DNA of 64,000 nucleotides from Calliopum simillimum (Eukaryota; Arthropoda; Insecta; Diptera; Lauxaniidae), in contig OX638372.1 of assembly GCA_951812925.1 (NCBI GenBank), forward strand, positions 3,968,001 through 4,032,000, read 5' to 3'. The position numbers were made by a program, and so were the translations under genes. The notes below the pieces were generated by a model. That model did no database searches. It had not been told where the DNA came from and saw nothing but the letters and a program-made list of their open reading frames with translations. Shown here piece by piece: positions 45,828 to 56,366 of this stretch (position 1 is its first letter; each line of letters starts with the position of its first letter).

Positions 45828-48620
45828 AATGGAAAAAAAGTATTTAAAATTTATTTTATTTTGAATGCTTTTTAACTAATGTAATAGTAAGTGTAATTTC
45901 ATCTGGATTTTTGTTGATAGTTTTCAGATTTGATCAAGATGCATTGAATATGTCTTCAATTAATATTTATTCAATACTTTCCAGATTTGATCAAGATGCA
46001 ACGGATATGTCTTCAATCATGGTGACAGACAAAAAGGATTTGCTGTTTAAGTGATTTAACTCACTTGCTTCAAATATTGAAGCTTTCTCGACTTTCGGAT
46101 GAATTAAAAATTGAAGGCAAGCGAATAACTTCGTCTGCTTTTGAATAGTTAAAGGAAAAAAGGGTCACGTCAAATGAATTTGAGCATGTTGATACATCTC
46201 ATTGATTTACCGACAGAGATTTTGAAAAATTGCTGCGTATACTTAGCAAAAAAAAATGCTCAGAAAATAGATTTCTTTTTAATAATGATGTGAATTCATA
46301 AAAAATTTGTCATAATTTCATTGATCTAATGTACAATAATACTTTTTAAAAAAGAGATAATTTTGAAGATGTGACAAACAGTATAAATTTGTTTGCATTA
46401 CAACTGCAATTTATCACAGACAACAGTTCATCAGTTAATTTATTATTATCTACACTTGAATTCCTAAAGTTATTTTAAAATGATTTTATTTTAGAGGATG
46501 TAATTGTAGAGGATATAGTTGTTGGTCCAAAATTAAACAGAATTAATCTTTGTCCATATATCAAAATTTGAAAGAACAATTCATTTTATTATTTCAAATT
46601 CACGGGAGAGCTCCAAAACTTTCTCAATTTGAAAATGAAATTGGAAAAAATGATTAAAGAAGTTCAATGAAATTTAAAAGAAAAAGACATAGATGTAAGT
46701 TTTGCAGTTTATCGTAAATAGTGTAGATAATCTTTAAGAAAGATTTAATTGCACTTATTGTAGCGAAAATATTAGATCATCTTGTTCCATTGCAAATTTC
46801 AAAAGTGGATTAGTGTCAGCTTTATTTCCTATTTGCTTCTGTACGACTGACATAATGAGCTCTGGGACTATTAAAATTCAAAAAAATATTAAAATATGTT
46901 TCTCCATTGTCCGTACCACATACAAAAGTACACACTTAAAGTATGAACTGAAATTACCTCAAGCAAAGTGCAGTAACGAAACTGCTCATCGGTTCCGCAG
47001 CCATCAAAAATTGACACGGTACCTGTCATATGCAAACACACACGACACACGTTATCATCCACTGCGGGGACTGCATCCGGCTCTTCGGAGGAAGATGGAG
47101 ATGTCTGTACTTTCTGCTTGGAGGAGGCATTTAATCGTTTTGTTTTTGCCAGCTTGAATTAGTCTTCGAGTTTCTTAAATTGTAAAAACTATAAACTCTG
47201 GCTTAGCGGATGCAGTTTCGAAAAACCAAAACAAGCGAACTCCAACAAAGTAAATAAAGACTCGTCATTTAAAATAAGTCTGTTCCAGTACCTACTTATT
47301 TAAAGATACATTTCTTTACTTAAATGATGTGTAGAGGACAATCTTGACTATGACCGTAACTCACCTCATTCTTCATGTAATAAACGTCAAATAAATCTGG
47401 AAGCAGTCGTAAATCAACTCATAAATCTCCGATAGGAACGCACTATAAGCATATGTGACACCAAAATTTGCTAACATTTACTCCTCTCCCCATATGTGAC
47501 AACATGTAAACCCGGACCATATAATCCTCTACCCAATGGTAAACGGCAGCGCATTGAAACAACTTCAGTTGCTTTTCTAGGGAAGCAAGAAGCTGCTTCC
47601 AGTGCTGTTCTCACTGCTTATCTTTTTTAACACAGCATGTCCTAGCAAAGATGCACATCTTCAGAAGCACATGAAATACGCTTCAAATGCGCTTCCGTGG
47701 AAGCACACATTTGGAAGCATATGAAATACGATTCCGTGCAAGTTTTTGAAGTTTTAAGTTCCATTTCACAAAAATTACTTTTTTCTATAACTTTTGGCAG
47801 ATTTATTGATAAAAAAAAATAGAATTTGAAAAATGTTGTATGCTACCAGAGATGTGCTTCTATTACGCTCTTTTTGGAAGCAGCTTTAATTCTTCCCGTT
47901 GGGTAACATCACAGCGGCTGTCAATAAACCTCGTGACGCTAAACTTCACTAAATTTGACCTCCCCGCCTAAGTGGCAAAACGTGACGATGGACAAACCAC
48001 CTCTAACCGAAATCCCACTTATTCATAATCTTTGACGTTTTCATCCGTTGTGATTGATTGTTGGCTTTAGAAGCATTTAAATAATATTTACCAGGTTTCA
48101 ATTATTTATAAGAGGTTATCGCCGCTTGTCAAAATTTTAGAAACAACAACAAGAAAATACCAACCTCATAGATTTACAAACTCAGAAGAAAATAAAATAA
48201 CAACAACCACATATGATGAAAGACCGATTTTTCTGAGCAAAGAGGGACGTTTTATTACTGCGTTTACCTTATTTTATCATGGCATTTACATGGAACAAAT
48301 CTGTTTTGAACAGCTGTTGATGACATTTGAATAGGTTTGTATGTTGAAATGAATTTTATAAATCTGTAAAATGGCAAAATATGGTATCAATTTTTATGAA
48401 TTATTCAGGAGACAGAATTAAAATTTTAGTTTGATGAGAAAAATCATACAATATCTGTCATAGCATATTCTATCATGCTTTTTATCAGGAAACTGTTGAA
48501 GTTTGTTAAAAATGGATGTAAGGAATTTTCAGCACGTGGTGATACACTAAAAGAGGTAAATTAGTCTTGGCTGACACGGCAGACAAAATAGTTGGAAAAC
48601 ACACAGGCGATAGCAAAGCC
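45828..48620. other. Repeat debris, no gene recognised
   Basis: A direct duplication of about 45 bases (AGATTTGATCAAGATGCA..GATATGTCTTCAAT) lies at about 45927 and 45984. Frames between 46020 and 46720 have short protein-like stretches (LKLSRLSDELKIEGKRI, NSINLFALQLQFITDNSSSV) broken by stops, probably an old transposase or host-gene fragment that I cannot classify. At 47580-47890 the word GGAAGCA and relatives (GAAGCACAT, GGAAGCAGC) recur many times. The frame at 46813-47157 has no family features. Confidence 0.4.
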
Positions 48621-48967
48621 TAGGAGGAGCATAGGGCCAATATGAAACTTCTCCATTCGTTGCGATCCCTTGCGATGACTTTGATCACTTGCCACGACTT
48701 TCCCGATTCTTGGATTTCCTTTTCCAGCGATCTTTTCCAGTTGGTTTTGGGTCTACCACGTGCTCTACTGCCTTGTGGATTCCACTCAAGAGCCTGGCGA
48801 CAAACTTCGCTGTGTGGTTTCCGGAGAGTGTGACCAATCCATCCCCATTTGCGCAGCTTGACCTCGTTTGCTTTAGCCCTCTGATTGCATTTTTGATGTA
48901 GCTCGGCATTTGATATAGTGCGAGGCCACCAAATCTTTAGTATACGCCTTTAGCATTTGTTGACGAA
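48621..48967 (-). mobile_element. LINE fragment, relative of 34322-34837
   Basis: Nearly identical over about 345 bases to 34356-34705, with the same order of words (CCAATATGAAAC, CTTTGATCTCTTGC-like, GATTCCACTCAAGAGCCTGG). It covers the final part of the reverse transcriptase tail on the minus strand, truncated at both ends relative to the other copy. Few differences separate them, suggesting a recent source element. Confidence 0.8.
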
Positions 48968-50063
48968 AGCCAGTTTAATGTGCCTTATTAGTTCTTCTAG
49001 ATGTCGGCAAATTCATCTGATTATATGATTGTGGTGATCATTGAAACGTAACGAAAATCAGCCTTCCATTTTTTTTTTTTTTTCCTTTATGCATTTTGCC
49101 TTGTTTTTACTGAAACGCACTCAACAGGAAGTTCAAACCAACAATTTCATCTGATCCATGCTTGTTGGTAGCAAATAATGTATGTAATTGATTATCATTT
49201 CGAAACTAATTACCCCGTAAGCGTTCTTTCACAGACTAAAATTAAATTATGGATACTTTTATGATGATTTTTATGTCCTGAATTTTTCAAATAATGTACA
49301 ATTTTCTTCCACTATAAAATTTTTATTTGAAGTAAATGGTTTTCTATTTTTGTTATAAAGTTTTATTAATTATTCAAAAACACCTCTTCATGGCAAAATT
49401 CTTTAGTTATTTGGATGTAATATATCCTCTTGCGTTAGTACCAAGACGCAAAATGCATTTAATATATTTATAAATTGTAATTTGACATCTTCTATTTTCA
49501 TAATAATATATCTGATTACCAATATTTTAAGTCATAAATCGGAATTAAGGTGAACTAATAATTCTAACTACACATAAAAACAAACCCAATCTTTTGTGAA
49601 ATAACTTTCAAAAAACATATAATATACACATAAAAGAAGGTAAATCAAAGATAAACATAACAAACTTATAAATATGTATGTACGGTATAGTAAATAGAAT
49701 AAAATGTAAACAAAGTACAGACAAGGAGTAATGCATTCATTTCACATTGCTATAAAATTTAAATTGTATTAATTACGGTGGTAATTTCAAATTTGTCTAC
49801 CATTTTTTATTATAAAATTACTACTACTATTTTATTACATTGATGGTATGCATGCAAAGGTTTAAACCTTATTCTTTTTATAAAACTTTTGTTTGTTGAC
49901 ATGAATACCATTATTGAGTATAAATAATTATATCAAATAGAAAAAACGTCTCACTACCAGCAAAATTAATGGCAATAAAAAGCACAATTTAATACATTAC
50001 ACCCATGTCTGTTAATTTAAAAACTAAATTTTTTAGCCACATTTTTTAATTCCATGAAACAGA
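48968..50063. other. Rab39 3' flank
   Basis: AT-rich, with no gene recognised. The part next to 50063 is the 3' untranslated region of Rab39. The minus strand offers several AATAAA-type words within the last 300 bases. Confidence 0.4.
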
Positions 50064-53000
50064 TCAACAACAGGACGATTTTTCCGGCTCAGCTACTACC
50101 AAGTTAAAATCTAAACTATTCGGTCTAGCGAACCCCGTCTTAATGCCATCCCAGCCGTCTTCTACCTTGTATTCACCAGAGCGTATACGAGCGTACACCT
50201 CCTGTGTAACCATGCGAAAAGCTTCTTCTACATTAACGCCATTACGTGCAGACGTCTCAACAAAATGCAATCCATGTTGTTTTGCAAACGCTTGTGCTTC
50301 CTCAGTGCTTACCTCGCGATGTCTACCAGCATTGACCAGATCGAGCTTGCAGCCAACTAGTGCAAAAACAGGTCTATGCGGTTCAATATGTCTCTGTGCC
50401 TCCATCATCCAAAGTGGGATGTGTTCAAAACTGGCATGATTTGAAATATCATACACAAGTAAAACCCCAACAGAGTTGCGATAATAAGATTTCGTTATAG
50501 AACGAAAACGCTCTTGGCCAGCAGTATCCCAAAGTTGCAGCTTTATTTGTGTACCGTCTTTCATTTCAATGAGACGCGCAAAGAAGTCAACACCAACAGT
50601 CGGATCAGAAAGCTAAACAAATAAGAGAAATAAAATTAGAACTGCTTGTAATTGCATCTGCAAAAGTCTAGAAGTTTAAATTTAAATAGGAATAAAATTT
50701 TTAGTTTAGGTACATGTTGTAATTTGTATATTCCAGAATCGAAATCAAAATAAGCCTTATTAGCTAATTCGATTTTGATTGTACAGATTATGGACAGTAA
50801 CCCTAAAGATAGAAGGATACTCAAACGTCCGAAGATGTAATGCGTTTTAAGAGATATAATTGTATAGTTTTATTGAATAAAAAAAAATTTAACTATGTTA
50901 GTTTTGTATAGTTTAATAGCCTGTTTCCAACGAAGATTTGTTTAGTGTTTACGGCTATTTCCAGATTTGTTTGGCGTTAAAAACATAATGAATGAGGTGA
51001 GTTACGGCTAAATCACTTTATAAATCTTCGGTGGCAACAGGCTATTACTAAACAAGTTTTACTTTAAGAGTTATATACTTATATAAATAATTTTTTCCTG
51101 TACTTTCTTCCAACCAAATTAAAATTATTTTTTACTTTGAATAATGAAGCCAAGAACTTAATTGAATCAGGCTTTTATCATATCAGAATAAAGACTGAAA
51201 TTTTGTCTATCGCGTGATTTTATATTTTATGTCCAGTTTTATTTAAATTGACTATTGGAAGATGGATATTTTGATTCAAAAGTAAAGTCTGTCAAAACTG
51301 GAACGAAACATATATTTTCAAAGAACTCACTTAAAAATACTCGAATTCAAATTTTTGTTCATATTTATGCATCTAGAGGAATCACTGGCAACTCTTCCAA
51401 AGATTTTGTACTTTCACAACGAACAAATTGAACGAATTTACAATTGCGAGCGAAAATTGAAGAGGGTAAGAAGCAAAGGGTAAAAGTGCATTTTGAGTTA
51501 AATAGAATTAAAGTCAACGTTGCTTCATAAAATCCAGAGTGAGTTGGAAAATAGAACACTGCTCGTTAAATAACCTTTGAAGTGTGCCCCATCTAATTTA
51601 TGTAAGATATCCCTTTTAAAAATTAGTATTTCAGTGAAAGGCTACACCATTTTAATCAAAAAAATTTTTTTTTTTTTTTTTTTTGTAAAAATGAAGTAAA
51701 ATTCACACCGCATAGTAACTATCATATCAAAAGAAAACCTAAAGTACCATAATTTTAAAAGTCCTTGAACAGTTCTCTGTTAAAGGTATTTTTTAAAAAT
51801 TATTTTTATTTCAAGTGTCTTACTGAAAGCCTAACTTTTCATTTTAAAACAAAAATATTTTTTTCAATCGTTTAGAAGCGGTATAAGTGCGGTAAGCTTT
51901 CAGTAAAATACTAATAACTTTTAAAAGCGGATCTCTAGAAAATTTTTAAAAAATACCTTAAAAAGAGAGTTTCCATCAATTCTTAAGTTGTAAGTAAGTT
52001 GTTATGTTGCGCGAACTTAACTTCATATTTTTTACAAAAAAAAACTTTTTAAATATTTCTCTTAAGCAAAACTGGCTTTACTTAATGGTGCTTTATAAAG
52101 GGGTAGGACCTCAAAAGTTTTTTTTTTTTTTTCTTAACCCTTTCGCTCGTTTGTAGTCATATGGCTACACAAGTTTTCGTGGGTCTGTGGAGCCATGTAG
52201 ACTTAATTTATAGAATATTTTTTTGATAATTATGGTTCTTCAGAGCCTTAAGACCTCCTAGAAATTTAAAAACTTTGAGTTTGAAGCCTACGCTACGAAA
52301 ATTGCACTTTTTAAGAAAATTTTGAATTCAGCATGTAGCCATATAGCTACAGATTTGCGATTTGTACTCTAGCTTAGGTCTAATATAGGCGAAATTGACA
52401 GTCCGAAGGTCAACAGTAGTGAAGTATTTTGTACACCGTTTTAGATTATCTAAACACTTGGCCGCTTCTTTCGACTCATCGAATATATGATCTGTCCACC
52501 TCAGATCAGCTTGAATCGATATGCCCAGAACGTCAAGAGTTGCTGTCTCACAGAAGAGTGGATTGTCCCCCTCCACATTATGCGATTAACAAACAGCACT
52601 AGCTTTTGCTAGCGTTGAATTCGGCCCGATTTGCTCGACCCCACTCAGAGATTGTTTTGAGGTAATTTGTGAGTGTGTCATTCATATACCGCCTTTTTCT
52701 CTCAATCTCCTCAGAACTTGGATGCTTTTTGAAACTATATGAATTACAAATACTGCTGTCATATGCAAAGGAGTGGATTGGATTAAGGGGCGATGACAGA
52801 AGGTCATCGATGAAAACAAGAAAAAGAGACGGGGATAGGAGTTAATGAAGTATTCGTTAGATGTGAAACCGTCTACAACAACACTTATAGTACGGCCACT
52901 ACAAAAGCTCGTTATCCAACCAGCGAAGGAATCCCAGACGTCATATGCAACTAGTTTTATTACGAGGACGCTACGCCACACACGATCAAAAGCTTTAGAA

Positions 53001-55490
53001 ATATCCAGAGCAACAACCATACTTTCACCCAGAAGGTGGACACATTGGTTCCACCTCTCAGTGACGAACGCCATTAAGTCACAAGCCATATCATTAAGCA
53101 ATTCTTTGCACTCTAGATAATTCATAAAGTGAAAGTTTATAATGCTTTCCATCCAAAAACAATTTTGAATGTTAAGTTGATTTGCTAAGAAGAAATCCTC
53201 CGAAATCATAAATGAATACATACATACATACAAATAATACAAAAACAATTCCATGCAGGCAAATATTGTACAGATGATTATAATCTTAAAAACTAATAAA
53301 CAAAAGCCTTGTTATCAAATAAAGCTAATCAAATTTATTTCTGTCTTGTTAGTTTCTTACTTTTTTTTTTTTTTTTTTTTTTTTTGAACCGCTTCTTTAT
53401 AATTGCCCGTTAAAATATCGAGCCCTAACCGCAATAGTAGCGTATGCGACAAAAAGCAAATTTTACAGGAGAGAGTTTTTTTCATTTTTTTTCGAACATG
53501 CATGACGGATTTTTTTAAAACGTTAAATGTAGTCTTTACTAGACCTCATATAAATAATAGACGCGTTTTAAAATTGATTTTGCGCATATTTCACTCATTT
53601 ATGGCGCATACGACATTTTCGCAGTCACTCTTGACGAAGATTGAAATTAAAATGTGGCGCATACGTTTTTTGAAATTACATGGTTTTGCCTTTAAAGAAT
53701 ACATTTATAACATTTATTTAATACACAGAAAGAAATTTGTAACAATTTGAACGGTTTGAATTGTACCAACCCACAAAAACGGTCGAATTGACTGTAATAT
53801 TGTTATTTTACAGTACTATTTAGTATTATAAACTTACAAAATATCACACACACACATCGTTTGAACTTGGTTTTACTCCGATATAATCCCACTCCTGGTC
53901 TTTTTCTGCAATGTTGTTCATAGAGGTCCAAATATACAGAAAAATTTTATTTTTTAAATCGGTCACCGAGCTAATCAATTTTCCGAGTCAAATTCAGGTT
54001 ACCAAATGGTCTTTACATTGTTTCTGCATTAAAGAAAAAAGTTTGACAAAAACTAACTAAAAACTGGGTGTGCAGTTAGTTTTCTGTTTATTTGTAGATT
54101 CAAAAATATTGCTTTTGAAAGCTTTAACTGATCGCGTTAACGAGATATTGTATTTTTAACAATTTTTTAAATTTTTTGTTAAAAAAAAATGAACTTTCAC
54201 GTTTTTTTAGAAAATTTGCAACGGACGAAAACAAGAAAAATCATTTTCAATTTAAATTTTGATGTTGAATCCGAATCTGATTTTAGAATTGATATATCTA
54301 AAATGGTTTGAGAGAAATCCTAGCCTAAAGACTAATTTTCCATCCATTTTGTGAAAAGTTAAAATAACATTTTTTTTTTATTCTTTTGAGGTTATATTTA
54401 TAATAGAACAAGGAAATCTTTAGCCATAAGACATTAAAAAACACCTTGAAGCCCTATTATTTTACTTCAAATCCCAGCTTAAATTATATCGATATATTTT
54501 TTCTTCTTTGAATTATTCTAACCTGGAAAGGTGAAAAAAGGAAAAATCCACGTTTTTTTTTGATATTTCAGCTTACGATGTTTCGAAGACAAAAAAAGAT
54601 TTCGATAAAATACAAACTGATTTTCAAAGTAAAAGACTGGGGCTTCAAGCTTCATTTTCAATCCTTGGAGCTAACTTTTACAACGAACCGTCTTTACAAA
54701 ATTTATCCGAATCGTCCAAGTTTTCCCGTGAATAATATTTCCACGGACACACAAATATCCATCCAAACAGATGGACATAGCTATACCGACTTAAAAGGTG
54801 ATTCTGACGAGGAATATATATACTTTTCCATACCTGCCGCGCCTAATTCTCTGGTTTTTGAGGTGCTTACGTTCTTTTTGTGGTCAACAAAAAAACATAT
54901 GTGGCTCTTACGACATAATTGAAAGTGCGATATCTTTGTTAATACACAAAATTCAGTTTTAATATTTGGCATATAGTTGTGAATGACATTTTAGAACATA
55001 TTTGCATCAAAAAAAAAATTTCGAAAAAATGTCGCATACGCTACTGTTGCGGTTAGGGCTCGATATATTTGTTTGTAAGGGTTGACAAATGAGTAATCAG
55101 AGCACTTATCACGAATCGCAATGAGCAATACCGTTTTACCAGCCCAAAGGATTGCGAAGCAATTAAAAATCATTTATTTTTATAATCGTATTTGAGGCCT
55201 AGCTGCCCAACTCCTCTTAACATATTTAGTAAATTAACTTTGCTTAATATTTGAAATAAATAAATAAATAAATATTTGTATTTGAACGTTAAATGAGTTT
55301 AAAAACATGTCTCAATGCTGTCTTGTCTTTCTTGGAACTAAACTTACTTTTACAATAAACAAAATATGAATAACTTTATTACCTCAGCGAATTTTCCGTC
55401 CGTAAAAAATTTCAATAAAGAACTTTTCCCAACTGTGCTGTCGCCAATGAGAATCAAACGAAATTGATAATCAAAAATAGGTTCCACCAT
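50064..55490 (-). CDS. Rab39: Small GTPase Rab39
   Basis: A Rab GTPase of endosome/lysosome traffic. Two exons on the minus strand, 55490-55383 and 50612-50064, join in phase to 218 residues. The P-loop is GDSTVGKS at residues 16-23. Switch I is DPTVGVDFF (39-47), which matches Rab39 rather than Rab2/14. WDTAGQE is at 64-70. The G4 box is GCKLD (123-127): Cys124 stands where most Rabs have Asn (NKxD), and vertebrate Rab39 has His there, so this is a lineage feature. ETSA is the G5 box. The C-terminus SSCC carries two Cys for geranylgeranylation. The DGWDGIKTGF stretch before it is also Rab39-like. Intron 1 is 4.8 kb and holds a LINE remnant, a TIR element and a short inverted repeat. CCDC137 is divergent, with 876 bases between start codons. 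Confidence 0.94.
50923..51053. mobile_element. Small TIR element, family AGCCTGTTGCCACCG, in Rab39 intron 1
   Basis: Left end TAGCCTGTTTCCAACGAAGA, right end the inverse of TAGCCTGTTGCCACCGAAGA. The unit is about 130 bases. The right half continues inward with GATTTATAAAGTG and GCCGTAACTCACC. A partly matching copy in the opposite orientation is at about 60768-60840, and the inner word GTAACTCACCTCATTC is also found at 47357-47372. Confidence 0.6.
52328..53260 (-). mobile_element. Decayed LINE in Rab39 intron 1
   Basis: On the minus strand, 53254-52682 contains part of a reverse transcriptase: VVALDISKAFDRVWR (the core motif with the first catalytic Asp region), then AYDVWDSFAGWITSF and GRTISVVVDGFTSNEY. 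The FADD-box region beyond it is not preserved. The frame 52576-52328 carries a later part (VLGISIQADLRWTDHI, VNFAYIRPKLEYKSQI). It is in the same orientation as Rab39 but separated by frame changes; clearly inactive. Confidence 0.75.
53417..55065. mobile_element. 1.6 kb TIR element, family CGAGCCCTAACCG, in Rab39 intron 1
   Basis: The left end reads ATCGAGCCCTAACCGCAATA then GTAGCGTATGCGACA, and the right end is the inverse with one difference (CAACAG for CAATAG). TIRs are about 37 bases. The inside is AT-rich, without a recognisable transposase. Near the right end it contains a segment (about 54765-54850, GACATAGCTATACCGACTTA) shared with 61915-62010, so the element has captured or shares that repeat. 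A related shorter element is at 32227-32742. Target duplication not settled (ATAT is next to both ends). Confidence 0.7.
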
Positions 55491-56366
55491 TTTGCTGGGA
55501 TTGCTCCTCAAAACTAAACTGCTGAATCTTCTTCTCCTTCCTTTTGCTATTGATTGGATCGATGCGTAATAATTTGCTTATTTTAAATTTGAGTTTGTCC
55601 AGTTTCCCAGTAAGTACCTGCAATGCAAATGCAGTCGTAACTTATGAATGTTTATTTTTAAAATTTATTTGTTTTACTTTTATGTAAAACGCAAATTATA
55701 AATTTTCCACATCGATTTTTTCAACACTTTTTGTTTAAGCTATCAAATAACCTTTGTTCTTGACAAAAAGACTTGATGGATTTTCCTTCGGTTTTCGTGC
55801 TTTTATTCCAAATTTTAAATAAATGTTTTAACTTTATTTTTCTAACTTTGTTTTCGTTCTCACTAAATTCTCTGTAGAATTTTGACAGTAGAAAATATTC
55901 AATGCTCCATTCATTCTCGTACTTTATTGATTCTTCCATTCTCGTGTTCAACGTAGCCTTTGTTATACGTCAAATTTAAACCAATGTTTGCGTGTGTGGC
56001 CGCTATTTTTCGTCAGTCATCAGAGCTGATTCACACACACGACTTAATTGTCGGGCGATAATACTATTTGCCCCTACACTTGCCTATAAAAAGTACTATC
56101 GACCACCAATTAGTTTATCGTGTGAGCCAGGACTCAGCCAACCACAACCAGTCAGCTACATTTGACTGGCGAACATGATCGCTAGTGTGCACTCGCTATA
56201 AATCGCCGGTGGAAATAACCACCTCTTTTCCTATTTGTTTTGCTTGCTATTCTGACTTTTACGATACGAGTCTCACTTTTTTTTAATTTGACAATTTGGC
56301 GTATTATTGTTTCATGCTTTTTTAAGAACGTGTTGATTCTGCATTATACATTAAAATATATAAAAT
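55491..56366. promoter_or_regulatory. Divergent Rab39 / CCDC137 promoter interval
   Basis: The interval of 876 bases between two divergent start codons, so it should contain both promoters. At about 56030-56140 there is an imperfect inverted repeat (CACACGACTTAATTGTCGG and CGACCACCAATTAGTTTATCGTGTGAG), probably a small foldback element. The frame at 55721-55951 (minus) is a low-complexity translation that I do not call. Confidence 0.45.

Noticed and set aside
46813..47157. Open frame of 114 codons
   Set aside because: No family features, no matching splice partners, and it lies among transposon debris.
54560..54922. Open frame of 120 codons inside the Rab39 intron element
   Set aside because: Its second half translates a dispersed non-coding repeat that also occurs at 61.9 kb; no domain is seen.
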